Counted from the stretch's first letter, positions 6,560 through 13,395 are shown. The stretch is 21,887 bases of DNA from a bacterium (GCA_002710785.1 PAMC01000006.1:33431-55317), one strand, 5' to 3'. Numbers and translations are program-made. The notes: a model not told the origin generated them from the letters alone.

Positions 6560-7147
6560 TTACGAATCCTTGTACCGAGCGCGTTTCTTTTTACGCTTGG
6601 TATCGGTAAATCCGGCAATACCCTTGAGGTATGGATGAGCGGCTAATTTCTTACGTGCTCTTGAGAGGGTAAGCTTTACGGCATTTTCTGATTTACCTAC
6701 AATCTTAGCAATGTCTTTAACCTTGTATCCTTTTTGATACTTTAAATACAGCATGTCCCGTTCGTTTAAGGGCAAGTGTTGTATAGCCCGCCACATCGAG
6801 CGCAGATTATCTTTGGTTTCAATATCACTCCAGATTTCTTCTGGCACATCTACACCGGTGGACTCGATCGAGATAGGTTTGGGTGAGCGATAGTAATTAA
6901 CGAGTACGTTATGAGCAATTGTTAAAAGATACGAAGCGTACGAGGTCTTTCTAATTTGAAATTTGTCTAAATGCTTATACGCACGCACAAACACCTCTTG
7001 GGTGAGATCTTCAGCCACATCTCGGTCGTGGCCAACTCGATACCAAAAATAGTTAAAGATTTTATCAACGTACTTCTCATACAAAAACGCAAATTCGTCA
7101 CGATCTTTTCGTGAGGCAACAATGGCATCTTTATCTTCTTTATCCAT
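6560..7147 (-). CDS. Sigma-70-family RNA polymerase sigma factor (ECF-like)
   Basis: This 195-residue protein has the two-domain layout of an alternative sigma factor. Region 2 (about residues 20-90) includes the core-binding helix DLTQEVFVRAYKHL and the -10-binding stretch SYASYLLTIAHNVLVNYYR. Region 4 (about 115-165) has the helix-turn-helix GYKVKDIAKIVGKSENAVK. A basic C-terminal tail (TKRKKKRARYKD) is unusual. It ends 40 bp before the clpB start, with the clpB -35 directly after its stop codon, so it could co-transcribe with clpB by read-through or drive it. No anti-sigma gene is adjacent. Regulation of ClpB by this factor is only a guess from position. Confidence 0.88.
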   Translation of the reverse strand: MDKEDKDAIVASRKDRDEFAFLYEKYVDKIFNYFWYRVGHDRDVAEDLTQEVFVRAYKHLDKFQIRKTSYASYLLTIAHNVLVNYYRSPKPISIESTGVDVPEEIWSDIETKDNLRSMWRAIQHLPLNERDMLYLKYQKGYKVKDIAKIVGKSENAVKLTLSRARKKLAAHPYLKGIAGFTDTKRKKKRARYKDS

Positions 7148-7161
7148 GACTCAATTATACT
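7148..7161. promoter_or_regulatory. Overlapping divergent -10 boxes (sigma gene and DUF3955-like gene)
   Basis: The minus strand carries a consensus TATAAT (7154-7159) only 6 nt before the sigma factor ATG, again predicting a leaderless message. The plus strand carries TATACT (7156-7161), overlapping it by four bases and facing the small membrane-protein gene. Neither has a clear -35 element. If both are used, the two polymerases would compete for the same DNA. Confidence 0.5.
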
Positions 7162-7227
7162 AAATGTAGAAATTTCAGCTTGGTGGGCTTATGTAACCAT
7201 AAGGAAATGAAGGTGGTTAAAGTAAAT

Positions 7228-7440
7228 ATGAAAATCACAGGTATTACATTACTTGCAATCGGTATTGTGTTTATAGTTCTGGAAAACGTTTTTTATGGTG
7301 ATGTTAATGCAGATGGGGTGTTGCAAGAGGGTTTGTTTATGCCGCTTGGAGCATTGGTTACTATTATTGGGCTTCTGCTTTTAGTCGTTTGTGTAATAAA
7401 GTATTTTTATCAAAGACTAAAAGGCAAACTTTGTAACTAA
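7228..7440 (+). CDS. Small two-helix membrane protein, DUF3955-like
   Basis: Two hydrophobic helices flank a short loop: about residues 4-18 (ITLLAIGIVFIVLEN) and 40-58 (LGALVTIIGLLLLVVCVIK), counted from the ATG at 7228. The pattern LLxIGxxxxxLENxFYGDVNADGVLQEGLFMPLGA matches my memory of the DUF3955 family, small bacterial membrane proteins of unknown function. Three in-frame ATGs are possible (7180, 7207, 7228). The last is chosen because it starts right at the first helix; 7207 follows an AAGGAA that is too close to act as a ribosome site. It is the only clear protein gene on the plus strand besides the transposase remnant, and a perfect terminator follows. Confidence 0.6.
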   Translation: MKITGITLLAIGIVFIVLENVFYGDVNADGVLQEGLFMPLGALVTIIGLLLLVVCVIKYFYQRLKGKLCN

Positions 7441-7468
7441 GCTCAAGTAGTAGTTTTAGGCTGGAGCT

Positions 7469-7502
7469 AAACAAAACCACCCTAATCAGGGTGGTTTTGT
7501 TT
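7469..7502. terminator. Bidirectional rho-independent terminator
   Basis: A perfect 15-bp stem (7469-7483 with 7488-7502) has a 4-nt loop and T-rich arms on both strands. It ends the DUF3955-like gene on the plus strand and can also stop transcripts leaving tRNA-Gln on the minus strand. The 7503-7643 stretch beyond it shows nothing I can support. Confidence 0.85.
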
Positions 7503-7643
7503 CTGACTATTGCACTCAGCAGTTATGCTACGACTGTATAGTTGCTTTGTGATCTTTGACTGAAGTTCGTGTCCATGAGCGGTTCTCAGCACAGGTTGCT
7601 TAATAACGCTTATTTTACGACCTCGGTCTGTCTCACTTTCTCG

Positions 7644-7714
7644 CTGGCGGACAGGGAATCGAACCCCGATTTGATGGACCAAAACCATCCGTCCTACCGT
7701 TAGACGATCCGCCA
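7644..7714 (-). tRNA. tRNA-Gln (UUG)
   Basis: The 71-nt cloverleaf has acceptor arms TGGCGGA/TCCGCCA, an anticodon stem GATGG/CCATC around loop TTTTGGT (anticodon TTG), and a T-arm GGGGTTCGATTCCC. The discriminator is G and CCA is not encoded. GatCA in this window could supply Gln on this tRNA by amidating Glu-tRNA-Gln. Confidence 0.93.
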
Positions 7715-7747
7715 ATATGAAATTAAAAGGCGCTCACGCGCGAGCAC

Positions 7748-7775
7748 AATATAGCACATCCTGGTATTTTTTCAG
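7748..7775 (-). promoter_or_regulatory. tRNA-Gln promoter
   Basis: On the minus strand CTGAAA (7770-7775), a 16-bp spacer and TATATT (7748-7753), with TGC directly before it as an extended -10, precede tRNA-Gln by 33 nt. A GC-rich hairpin lies between the -10 box and the tRNA. Confidence 0.5.
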
Positions 7776-7783
7776 CCCTGAAG

Positions 7784-9454
7784 CTACTTATTCTCGTAGC
7801 TAGCCTTAATAAAGGCGGTAAAGAGCGGATGTGGGTTGAGCGGACGGGCCTGGAGCTCAGGGTGAAACTGTACCCCAACAAAAAACGGGTGCTCAGACTT
7901 GGACAGCTCCATGATCTCCATCAGATCGCCTTTGGGTGAGGTGCCAGAGAAGATGACGCCAGCGGCTTCGAGAGCTGGTACGTAGGCGTTGTTTACCTCG
8001 TAGCGGTGACGGTGACGCTCTAGCACCTCTGCCTGTTTGTACGCTTCGCGCGCAATGGTTTTAGGCATAAGCACCGCTTTGTACTGTCCGAGACGCATGG
8101 TGCCACCCATATCTGCTTGCGCGATCTTCTCGCGTTGCTCGTCCATGACGCCAATCACAAGCTCTTTGGCTTTCGGGTTAATTTCTTCGGTGCTCGCGTT
8201 TTTGAGCTTAAGCACGTTACGCGCGTACTCGAGTACTGCCAACTGCATGCCGTAGCAAAGGCCAAAGTACGGTACTCCCTGCTTGCGCGCGTACTCGATA
8301 ACGTTGAGTTTGCCCTCCACTCCGGTTTTGCCAAAACCACCCGGCACCAAAATGCCATCATACTTCTTGAGCTCACGAAGCTTTTTCTTGTCGGTAAATG
8401 ATTGCGAACTGAGGTACGTAATTTCTGGGGTTAAACCAAGCTTGTACGCGGAGTACTTGATGGCTTCGAGTACCGAAATGTACACATCAGAGAGCACAAA
8501 ATCGCCGGAGCTAAAGTACTTGCCGACCACGGCAATCTTAACCGCGTCCGAGTCACCGCGACTGCTGGAGACAAAACGTTTCCAGCTGCGCATATCGATC
8601 GCTTTTTTGCACGGCAACTTGAGCATGCTACAAAGACGCTCCGACAGACCCTCGCGCTCAAACATAAGCGGGATATCGTAAATGCTCGGCACATCTGGTG
8701 CAGAAATAACATTTTCTGGCAGTACGTTGCAGAACTTGGCGATCTTTTCTTTACGCTTCTTATCAATGGCTACTGGCGCCCGCGCGATAATAATATCGGC
8801 AAACACGCCAGATGCACTGAGAGTGCGAGCGGCGTGCTGCGTTGGTTTGGTCTTCATCTCACCAATACTGCCTGGTACGGGCATGTAACTCACCATCACC
8901 ACGGCCACCTGCCCAGGCAGCTCGGCTTTCATCATGCGGATTGCTTCAATAAACAGAATGTTCTCGTACTCACCGACCGTCCCGCCTACTTCGGTTAACA
9001 CCACATCGGCCTTGGCGAGTTCGCCGGCCTTTTTAATGCGACGAATGGCCTCGAGAGGGATGTCAGGTACCACCTGTACGTTTTTACCCCCGTACCCAAG
9101 GTTGCGCTCACGCTCGATCACCGACTGATACACACTTCCCGTGGTCATGTAGTTATTGGCCGGTAGGTCGACATTGAGGAAGCGCTCGTAGTTACCCATG
9201 TCTTGGTCGGTCTCGAGGCCATCTTTGAGGACGAAACATTCGCCGTGCTCAGTCGGGTTCATGGTGCCAGCGTCGACATTCACGTACGGGTCGATCTTGA
9301 TAGCGGTTGCGGTGAGACCACGTGCCTGCAACAACTTAGCCACCGACGAGGATGAGACGCCTTTGCCGACACCACTCATGACGCCGCCGACGACAAAGAT
9401 GTATTTAGTTTTTTTCGAAGCTCGGGTTGTTGATCGTCGGGGAGTCTTCGCCAT
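7784..9454 (-). CDS. pyrG: CTP synthase
   Basis: PyrG converts UTP to CTP using ATP and glutamine-derived ammonia in the cytoplasm. The 556 residues divide into an N-terminal synthase domain, opening with the P-loop-like GGVMSGVGKG (about 23-32) and DPYVNVDAGTMNPTEHGE, and a C-terminal class I glutamine amidotransferase. The latter has the oxyanion region VPGGFG, the nucleophile Cys in GLCYGMQ, and the His-Glu pair in VQFHPE. The family is usually 530-545 residues; the excess is a basic N-terminal extension (KTPRRSTTRASKKTK). It starts 5 bp after the ftsX stop without a ribosome site, so it is the last protein gene of the prfB-ftsE-ftsX-pyrG operon. Confidence 0.97.
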   Translation of the reverse strand: MAKTPRRSTTRASKKTKYIFVVGGVMSGVGKGVSSSSVAKLLQARGLTATAIKIDPYVNVDAGTMNPTEHGECFVLKDGLETDQDMGNYERFLNVDLPANNYMTTGSVYQSVIERERNLGYGGKNVQVVPDIPLEAIRRIKKAGELAKADVVLTEVGGTVGEYENILFIEAIRMMKAELPGQVAVVMVSYMPVPGSIGEMKTKPTQHAARTLSASGVFADIIIARAPVAIDKKRKEKIAKFCNVLPENVISAPDVPSIYDIPLMFEREGLSERLCSMLKLPCKKAIDMRSWKRFVSSSRGDSDAVKIAVVGKYFSSGDFVLSDVYISVLEAIKYSAYKLGLTPEITYLSSQSFTDKKKLRELKKYDGILVPGGFGKTGVEGKLNVIEYARKQGVPYFGLCYGMQLAVLEYARNVLKLKNASTEEINPKAKELVIGVMDEQREKIAQADMGGTMRLGQYKAVLMPKTIAREAYKQAEVLERHRHRYEVNNAYVPALEAAGVIFSGTSPKGDLMEIMELSKSEHPFFVGVQFHPELQARPLNPHPLFTAFIKASYENK

Positions 9455-9459
9455 ACAAG

Positions 9460-10380
9460 TTACACGCGGAGGTAGCGGGAGACCGCTAACGTACTAGAAA
9501 TGAAGCCGAGTACCACACCCACCCCAACGACGGTGCGGAAGACTTTACTAAAGTCGTTTACGAAGTACGAGAAGAGGTTAAATTCGAAGAAAGATTCCGT
9601 GGCTGGACCAATCCAGAGAAGGATTGGGTACATAATAAGGAGCGCTAGGAGTCCAGCAATGAGGCCGTACATAATGCCCTGCAGCATAAACGGACCGCGG
9701 ATGTACATGTTGCTCGCGCCCACTAGGCGCATCACTGAGATTTCTTCGCGAGCGGTGTAAATGGCCAGGCGTACTGTATTAAAGGTAATTAAGACCGCTG
9801 CAATAACCAGCACCACCAGCGCCACGAGGGTTGATTGCTCAACAGCGTTGATGATGGCGGTGAGACGGCCAATCGCCTCACGGTTGCGGTTGTAGTTAAC
9901 CCGGTCAATGAGCGGCACCCCGCCACTCATGATGGTGTCCTGCTCTTCCAAGAACGCGGCGACACTATCGTACTGTGAGGTATCGCGAGTGCGAATAGAG
10001 AGTGAGGCTCCGAGCGGGTTCTCGCCGAGCTCCTCAAGTGCCTGAATGGTCAGCTCATCATTGCGGTGCCGCTCACGAAACTCTGCCAGCGCATCCTCGC
10101 GAGAGGTAAAGATAACCTCAGTCACCTCGGGAAGCGACTCGAGTTCGTTCTGGAGTGCGTTAACGTCGATAATTTCTGCCTCGGTATTAAAGTAGACGTT
10201 AATGTCGACGCGGCTCTGAATGTTCTCGAGCGACACCTCAAGGAGCTGGTTGAGCATCATGGAGCTGCCGATCACAAAGAGGGTCACCGTCATTACGAAA
10301 ACCGCAGCGAGGCTCACAAACGCGTTGCGCCAAAACCCAACAAACCCAGATCGAACCACTCGCTTAAAACCAGTCCACAT
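9460..10380 (-). CDS. ftsX: Cell division protein FtsX
   Basis: FtsX is the membrane partner of FtsE. Together they couple the cytoplasmic divisome to cell-wall hydrolases outside the membrane. The 306-residue protein has the standard topology: a first transmembrane helix at about residues 17-40, an extracytoplasmic domain (about 45-170), and three further helices near 175-200, 230-255 and 275-300. The conserved juxtamembrane stretch TAREEISVMRLVGAS is present. It follows ftsE by 11 bp and precedes pyrG by 5 bp. Hydrolase partners are not encoded in the window. Confidence 0.93.
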   Translation of the reverse strand: MWTGFKRVVRSGFVGFWRNAFVSLAAVFVMTVTLFVIGSSMMLNQLLEVSLENIQSRVDINVYFNTEAEIIDVNALQNELESLPEVTEVIFTSREDALAEFRERHRNDELTIQALEELGENPLGASLSIRTRDTSQYDSVAAFLEEQDTIMSGGVPLIDRVNYNRNREAIGRLTAIINAVEQSTLVALVVLVIAAVLITFNTVRLAIYTAREEISVMRLVGASNMYIRGPFMLQGIMYGLIAGLLALLIMYPILLWIGPATESFFEFNLFSYFVNDFSKVFRTVVGVGVVLGFISSTLAVSRYLRV

Positions 10381-10391
10381 ACTTACTTAAG

Positions 10392-11072
10392 TTATAACAC
10401 GTACTTACCCTCCTGATCGTCGCGCACGATGCGCCCCTCGTCCATAGTAATCACTCGCCGACCAAGCTCGTCAATAACTCCTTTGTTGTGGGTGGTCATG
10501 ATAACGGTTGTGCCCAGGTCGTTAATCTTGCGTAAAATCTGCACCACTTCATAGGTGGCAATTGGGTCGAGGTTGCCAGTTGGTTCGTCGGCAATGATGA
10601 TGTCGGGCTGGTTGACGATTGCGCGCGCAATGGCGACACGCTGCTTCTCACCACCCGAGAGCTCGTGCGGGAAGTTCCAGGCTTTGTTATCGAGGTCGAC
10701 GAGATTGAGCGCCTGCGGTACGTTCTCAGCGATCTCGCTGTCGGCGCGGCCGTTGGCCTCCATCGCAAACGCAATGTTTTCGTACGCCGTTAGGTGTGGT
10801 AGGAGCTTAAAGTCCTGGAAGACGGTGCCGATTTTGCGGCGGTACTTAGGTAATTTTGCCCGCGGAATTTTATGAATATCGAGCGATTCAAAAAAGACTT
10901 GCCCGGCCGATGGCCTATCTTCGGCGATAAGCATGCGCAGGAGTGAAGTTTTGCCCGCACCTGAGTGTCCGACGATGGAAACAAATTCTTTGGGGTCGAC
11001 CTGAAAGGTTACGTCCTCCAGCGCAACTGAGTTGCCGTTGTAATGCTTGGAAACGTTTTCAAAATAAATCAT
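10392..11072 (-). CDS. ftsE: Cell division ATP-binding protein FtsE
   Basis: FtsE is the ABC ATPase that powers FtsX. From ATG 11072 it has 226 residues with Walker A GHSGAGKT at 35-42, the Q-loop in FQDFKLLPHLTAYEN, the signature LSGGEKQR, Walker B IIIADEPTGNLD and the H-loop TTHNK. The internal PKYRRKIGTVFQDF is typical of FtsE. An in-frame TTG at 11093 would add seven residues and has AGGAG only 2 nt before it, too close to work; MIYFENVSKHY is the normal family N-terminus. The prfB stop lies 31 bp upstream, so the two are probably co-transcribed. Confidence 0.95.
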   Translation of the reverse strand: MIYFENVSKHYNGNSVALEDVTFQVDPKEFVSIVGHSGAGKTSLLRMLIAEDRPSAGQVFFESLDIHKIPRAKLPKYRRKIGTVFQDFKLLPHLTAYENIAFAMEANGRADSEIAENVPQALNLVDLDNKAWNFPHELSGGEKQRVAIARAIVNQPDIIIADEPTGNLDPIATYEVVQILRKINDLGTTVIMTTHNKGVIDELGRRVITMDEGRIVRDDQEGKYVL

Positions 11073-11103
11073 AGCTACCGGTACGGTTCGCAACTCTCCT
11101 ATT

Positions 11104-11976
11104 TTACTCTATTGGTGGAGGTGTGTCTAAAAACAACTGAATGTCACCACCTAAGACCTTTTCTACTTGGCTGGTCTCCACATCGGTGCGATGGTCCTTC
11201 ACCATTTGGTACGGGTGCAGGACGTACGAGCGAATCTGATTCCCCCACTCAATCTTCACTGATTTCTCGACTGCCAGCCCCTTAAGCTCACGCTCTTGCT
11301 GTGCCTCACGCCACGCAAACACCTTACCGGCCAACAGCTGCATGGCCTTCTCTCGATTTTGCTGCTGACTGCGCTCGCTCGAGACGTGGACCGAAATATT
11401 GGTTGGTACGTGAGTAATACGCACTGCAGTCTCGCGCTTGTTAACGTTTTGACCGCCCGCCCCGCTCGATTTGGCAAACTGTATCTCAAGCTCATCGTCG
11501 GGCAGATCTCCCGGCTCTACCTCCGGCAACTCGGGCGACACTTCTACCAACACAAACGAGGTTTGTCTTTTGCCATTGCTGTTAAACGGTGAGATGCGTA
11601 CCAAACGGTGAATACCTGCTTCGTGGCGTAGCGTGCCGTACGCCCCTTTGCCAGCAATGGCAAACGTGATGCTGCGGTACCCGTTATGCTCATTAGGGTG
11701 GCTATCGAGCACCGTCACGTCCCAGCCACGACTCTCAGCGTAGCGTTGGTACATTTCGACCAGCATGCGCGCAAAATCTTCTGCGTCGTCACCACCGGCA
11801 CCCGCCACGATGGTGAAAACAGCGTTGCAGCGATCGTACTTACCTTTGCCCTCAGCCGCATCTTTACAAGCCTGCAGCTCTTTGATGAGCGCCTGGGCTT
11901 TTTGGCTATCGTCCCAAAAATCGGGCTGGAGCATAGCCGCTTCGATTTCTGCGATGCGCATCTTTGGGTCGGTCAT
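11104..11976 (-). CDS. prfB: Peptide chain release factor 2, N-terminally shortened
   Basis: RF2 reads UGA and UAA stop codons and triggers peptide release. From ATG 11976 it has 290 residues. The stop-codon-reading tripeptide SPF is at 129-131 and the catalytic GGQ at 174-176. Both are about 75 residues nearer the N-terminus than in E. coli RF2 (365 aa), so most of the helical domain 1 is missing while domains 2-4 are intact. The usual in-frame UGA frameshift site, which lies in the missing part, is absent. A reading from 12048 would add 24 residues, but they fall in a hairpin and promoter region and do not look like RF2. ftsE follows. Confidence 0.93.
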   Translation of the reverse strand: MTDPKMRIAEIEAAMLQPDFWDDSQKAQALIKELQACKDAAEGKGKYDRCNAVFTIVAGAGGDDAEDFARMLVEMYQRYAESRGWDVTVLDSHPNEHNGYRSITFAIAGKGAYGTLRHEAGIHRLVRISPFNSNGKRQTSFVLVEVSPELPEVEPGDLPDDELEIQFAKSSGAGGQNVNKRETAVRITHVPTNISVHVSSERSQQQNREKAMQLLAGKVFAWREAQQERELKGLAVEKSVKIEWGNQIRSYVLHPYQMVKDHRTDVETSQVEKVLGGDIQLFLDTPPPIE

Positions 11977-12021
11977 AGTTGGTTGAGTATAGCAGAAAAC
12001 TGCCTTTCGGCGGTTTCCTGC
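11977..12021 (-). promoter_or_regulatory. prfB promoter with adjoining inverted repeat
   Basis: On the minus strand the extended -10 TGCTATACT (11986-11994) ends 9 nt before the ATG; no good -35 is visible. An inverted repeat (11992-12004 with 12009-12021, two imperfect pairs) overlaps the extended -10 and could be an operator or an upstream terminator. Confidence 0.5.
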
Positions 12022-12068
12022 TTTCTGAACCCTTGGAGCAATGCTCACGATTTTAGTACAGGGTCACT

Positions 12069-12096
12069 TTGTATTCAAATTATTTTTTGCTATGCT
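12069..12096 (+). promoter_or_regulatory. tRNA-Thr promoter
   Basis: TTGTAT (12069-12074), a 16-bp spacer and TATGCT (12091-12096) with TGC before it. The tRNA begins 14 nt after the -10 box. Confidence 0.55.
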
Positions 12097-12110
12097 ACTG
12101 CAACTTAAAA

Positions 12111-12183
12111 GCCAACGTAGCTCAGTCGGTAGAGCGCATCCATGGTAAGGATGAGGTCCGCGGTTCAATCCCGCGCGTTGGCT
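12111..12183 (+). tRNA. tRNA-Thr (GGU)
   Basis: The 73-nt cloverleaf has acceptor GCCAACG/CGTTGGC, anticodon stem CATCC/GGATG around loop ATGGTAA (anticodon GGT) and T-arm CGCGGTTCAATCCCGCG. The discriminator is T; CCA is not encoded. Confidence 0.94.
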
Positions 12184-12201
12184 CAAATAGCAGACTATTT
12201 G

Positions 12202-12230
12202 TTGCTATTTAGCAGAAAAATCTATATACT
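12202..12230 (+). promoter_or_regulatory. tRNA-Asp promoter
   Basis: TTGCTA (12202-12207), a 17-bp spacer and TATACT (12225-12230). The tRNA starts 14 nt downstream, the same distance as for tRNA-Thr. Confidence 0.45.
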
Positions 12231-12244
12231 CTGCGTCACCACTT

Positions 12245-12319
12245 GCGGTGGTAGCTCAATTTGGTTAGAGCACTCGCCTGTCACGCGAGAGGTTGCGGGT
12301 TCAAGTCCCGTCCACCGCG
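12245..12319 (+). tRNA. tRNA-Asp (GUC)
   Basis: The 75-nt cloverleaf has acceptor GCGGTGG/CCACCGC, anticodon stem CTCGC/GCGAG around loop CTGTCAC (anticodon GTC) and the Asp-type discriminator G. CCA is not encoded. Confidence 0.94.
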
Positions 12320-12323
12320 CACC

Positions 12324-12358
12324 TGAAACGACTGTTAGCTTGGCTTGCAGTCGTTTCA
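12324..12358 (+). terminator. Hairpin after tRNA-Asp, probable terminator
   Basis: A perfect 11-bp stem (TGAAACGACTG at 12324-12334 with its inverse at 12348-12358) encloses a 13-nt loop. The descending arm is T-rich but no long T run follows, so termination may be partial. Confidence 0.55.
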
Positions 12359-12368
12359 TGTATCGCAC

Positions 12369-12445
12369 GCTGACGTAGCTCAGTTGGTTAGAGCGTAGGA
12401 CTCATAAACCTAAGGTCGGAGGTTCAATTCCTCCCGTCAGCACCA
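12369..12445 (+). tRNA. tRNA-Met (CAU), elongator type
   Basis: Acceptor GCTGACG/CGTCAGC with a normal G1-C72 pair, loop CTCATAA (anticodon CAT), and T-arm GGAGGTTCAATTCCTCC. The anticodon stem TAGGA/ACCTA has an A-A mismatch next to the loop. It is the only tRNA here with CCA encoded (12443-12445). A lysidine-modified tRNA-Ile2 also has CAT and cannot be excluded by eye. Confidence 0.85.
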
Positions 12446-12447
12446 AC

Positions 12448-12476
12448 TCGACAAAGGCACAGTCATGTGTTACTCT
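12448..12476 (+). promoter_or_regulatory. Possible promoter of initiator tRNA
   Basis: TCGACA (12448-12453), a 17-bp spacer and TACTCT (12471-12476) preceded by TG. The tRNA begins 15 nt after the -10 box, close to the 14 nt seen for its neighbours. Confidence 0.35.
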
Positions 12477-12491
12477 CTTCCCCACGTAGAT

Positions 12492-12562
12492 AGCGGGGTA
12501 GAGGAGAGGTACCTCGGGAGGCTCATAACCTCCAGACCCCGGTTCGATTCCGGGCCCCGCAA
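12492..12562 (+). tRNA. Initiator tRNA-fMet (CAU)
   Basis: The 71-nt cloverleaf has acceptor AGCGGGG against CCCCGCA, leaving an A1-A72 mismatch, the open end typical of bacterial initiators (usually C1-A72). The D-stem GAGG/CCTC gives the initiator-type A11-U24 pair. The anticodon loop is CTCATAA. The anticodon stem GGAGG/CCTCC has two G-C pairs next to the loop, not the usual run of three. The CCA is not encoded. Confidence 0.85.
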
Positions 12563-12567
12563 CAAGC

Positions 12568-12605
12568 ACAGAAAATCACCTACCAATTGGTAGGTGATTT
12601 TCTGT
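12568..12605. terminator. Perfect 38-nt palindrome, bidirectional terminator
   Basis: A perfect inverted repeat of 19 bases on each side (arms begin ACAGAAAATCACC) forms a long hairpin with T-rich tails on both strands. It ends the plus-strand tRNA cluster and would also stop minus-strand transcription coming from the HEPN gene and the tRNA-like remnant. Confidence 0.85.
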
Positions 12606-12611
12606 ATGCTT

Positions 12612-12680
12612 TTGCTGGCCCGGAATCGAACGGCCGGAAGCGCGCTGGCTTAAGCCAGGAAGAGCGCTGAGGCGAGCTCA
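12612..12680 (-). pseudogene. tRNA-like remnant (T-arm and 3' end only)
   Basis: The minus strand reads GCCGTTCGATTCCGGGCCAGCA near 12614-12635, a T-loop plus acceptor-like 3' end, but the T-stem pairs badly and no matching 5' acceptor strand (TGCTGGC) is found upstream. Before it lies a nested hairpin, AGCGC/GCGCT around CTGGC/GCCAG. It may be a decayed tRNA or a tRNA 3' fragment left at an integration site. Confidence 0.3.
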
Positions 12681-12746
12681 CGAGTACTTATTATTTTGGG
12701 AATACTTGGACCAAAATTATTAGTAACTTGGGAGTCCATTCCCAGC

Positions 12747-13346
12747 CTACCGATGATTAAACTCAGCAAATACCCGTTGGTAGCGAGTGATGGTTTCTTG
12801 CGCCAGTCGTTTGGTGAGTACAAAATCGGCGCCGTCGTGCGCGATACGGTTGCGGACCTTGTGGGCCTCCCACGCATCGTTCAGCGTCGTAAATGAATCT
12901 TTATTGGCACCCTTGAGCTTATCGCCAATCGTCAACCCAGGGTACCCAGCATTATCGAGCATGCGCTCGAGCTCAATATCAGCTTCGATAATAGCCAGTT
13001 TCCAGTCGTTTGGATTGTCACTCGCGATATGCTTTTTAATATCATCAAAACGCGATGGCTGGTCCTGTCCAAAAAGTTGTTGGTAGAGGCGTTCTTGCTC
13101 TTTTATCCCTTCCAATTCGATCTCTGCCAGCTGATTGAAGCGAATGGCCGCGTAGATATAGCCGATAAAAAACAGTAGTGCGAGGAGTAGTGAGATGACC
13201 ACAAATGTACCCCAAAGCGAGTTTAAAAAACCTAACACCGAGTCGATGGTTGGTGCGGAGGCTCCCGCTGCATCGAGGATGGCACGTACCATCGCTACGA
13301 TATCAATCGAGTACTGATCAAAAACGATGTCATTCTCGTCAGGCAT
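12747..13346 (-). CDS. Membrane-anchored protein with HEPN-like C-terminal domain
   Basis: The 199-residue product has a transmembrane helix at about residues 46-67 and a hydrophobic amphipathic stretch at 12-30. A charged linker follows, then a helical domain from about 112. That domain contains R165-N-R-I-A-H170, matching the R-x4-H motif of HEPN proteins, many of which are RNases, within 'AWEAHKVRNRIAHDGADF'. I recall close relatives as uncharacterised proteins in Parcubacteria genomes, but cannot verify that here. The domain should face the cytoplasm if it acts on RNA. No antitoxin-like partner is adjacent, so a toxin-antitoxin role is not supported. It has its own -10 box between it and gatA. 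Confidence 0.7.
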   Translation of the reverse strand: MPDENDIVFDQYSIDIVAMVRAILDAAGASAPTIDSVLGFLNSLWGTFVVISLLLALLFFIGYIYAAIRFNQLAEIELEGIKEQERLYQQLFGQDQPSRFDDIKKHIASDNPNDWKLAIIEADIELERMLDNAGYPGLTIGDKLKGANKDSFTTLNDAWEAHKVRNRIAHDGADFVLTKRLAQETITRYQRVFAEFNHR

Positions 13347-13363
13347 GCAGTGGTTTCATTATA
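13347..13363 (-). promoter_or_regulatory. -10 box before the HEPN-type gene
   Basis: A consensus TATAAT on the minus strand (13358-13363) ends 11 nt before the ATG, which predicts a leader of only about 4 nt. No -35 element is evident. Confidence 0.45.
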
Positions 13364-13395
13364 CTGCACCAACTCTGGGAGTGGGGGCACGCCTG

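Noticed and set aside
6520..6618. N-terminal extension of ClpB by 33 residues
   Set aside because: It would read back through a good promoter and into the 3' end of the sigma gene, and ClpB proteins normally begin near MNVEKLTEKS.
7482..7715. A 77-residue minus-strand ORF
   Set aside because: It spans the terminator arm and the whole tRNA-Gln gene, so it is a chance reading frame.
11977..12048. N-terminal extension of RF2 by 24 residues
   Set aside because: The added residues come from a hairpin and promoter segment and do not resemble RF2 domain 1.
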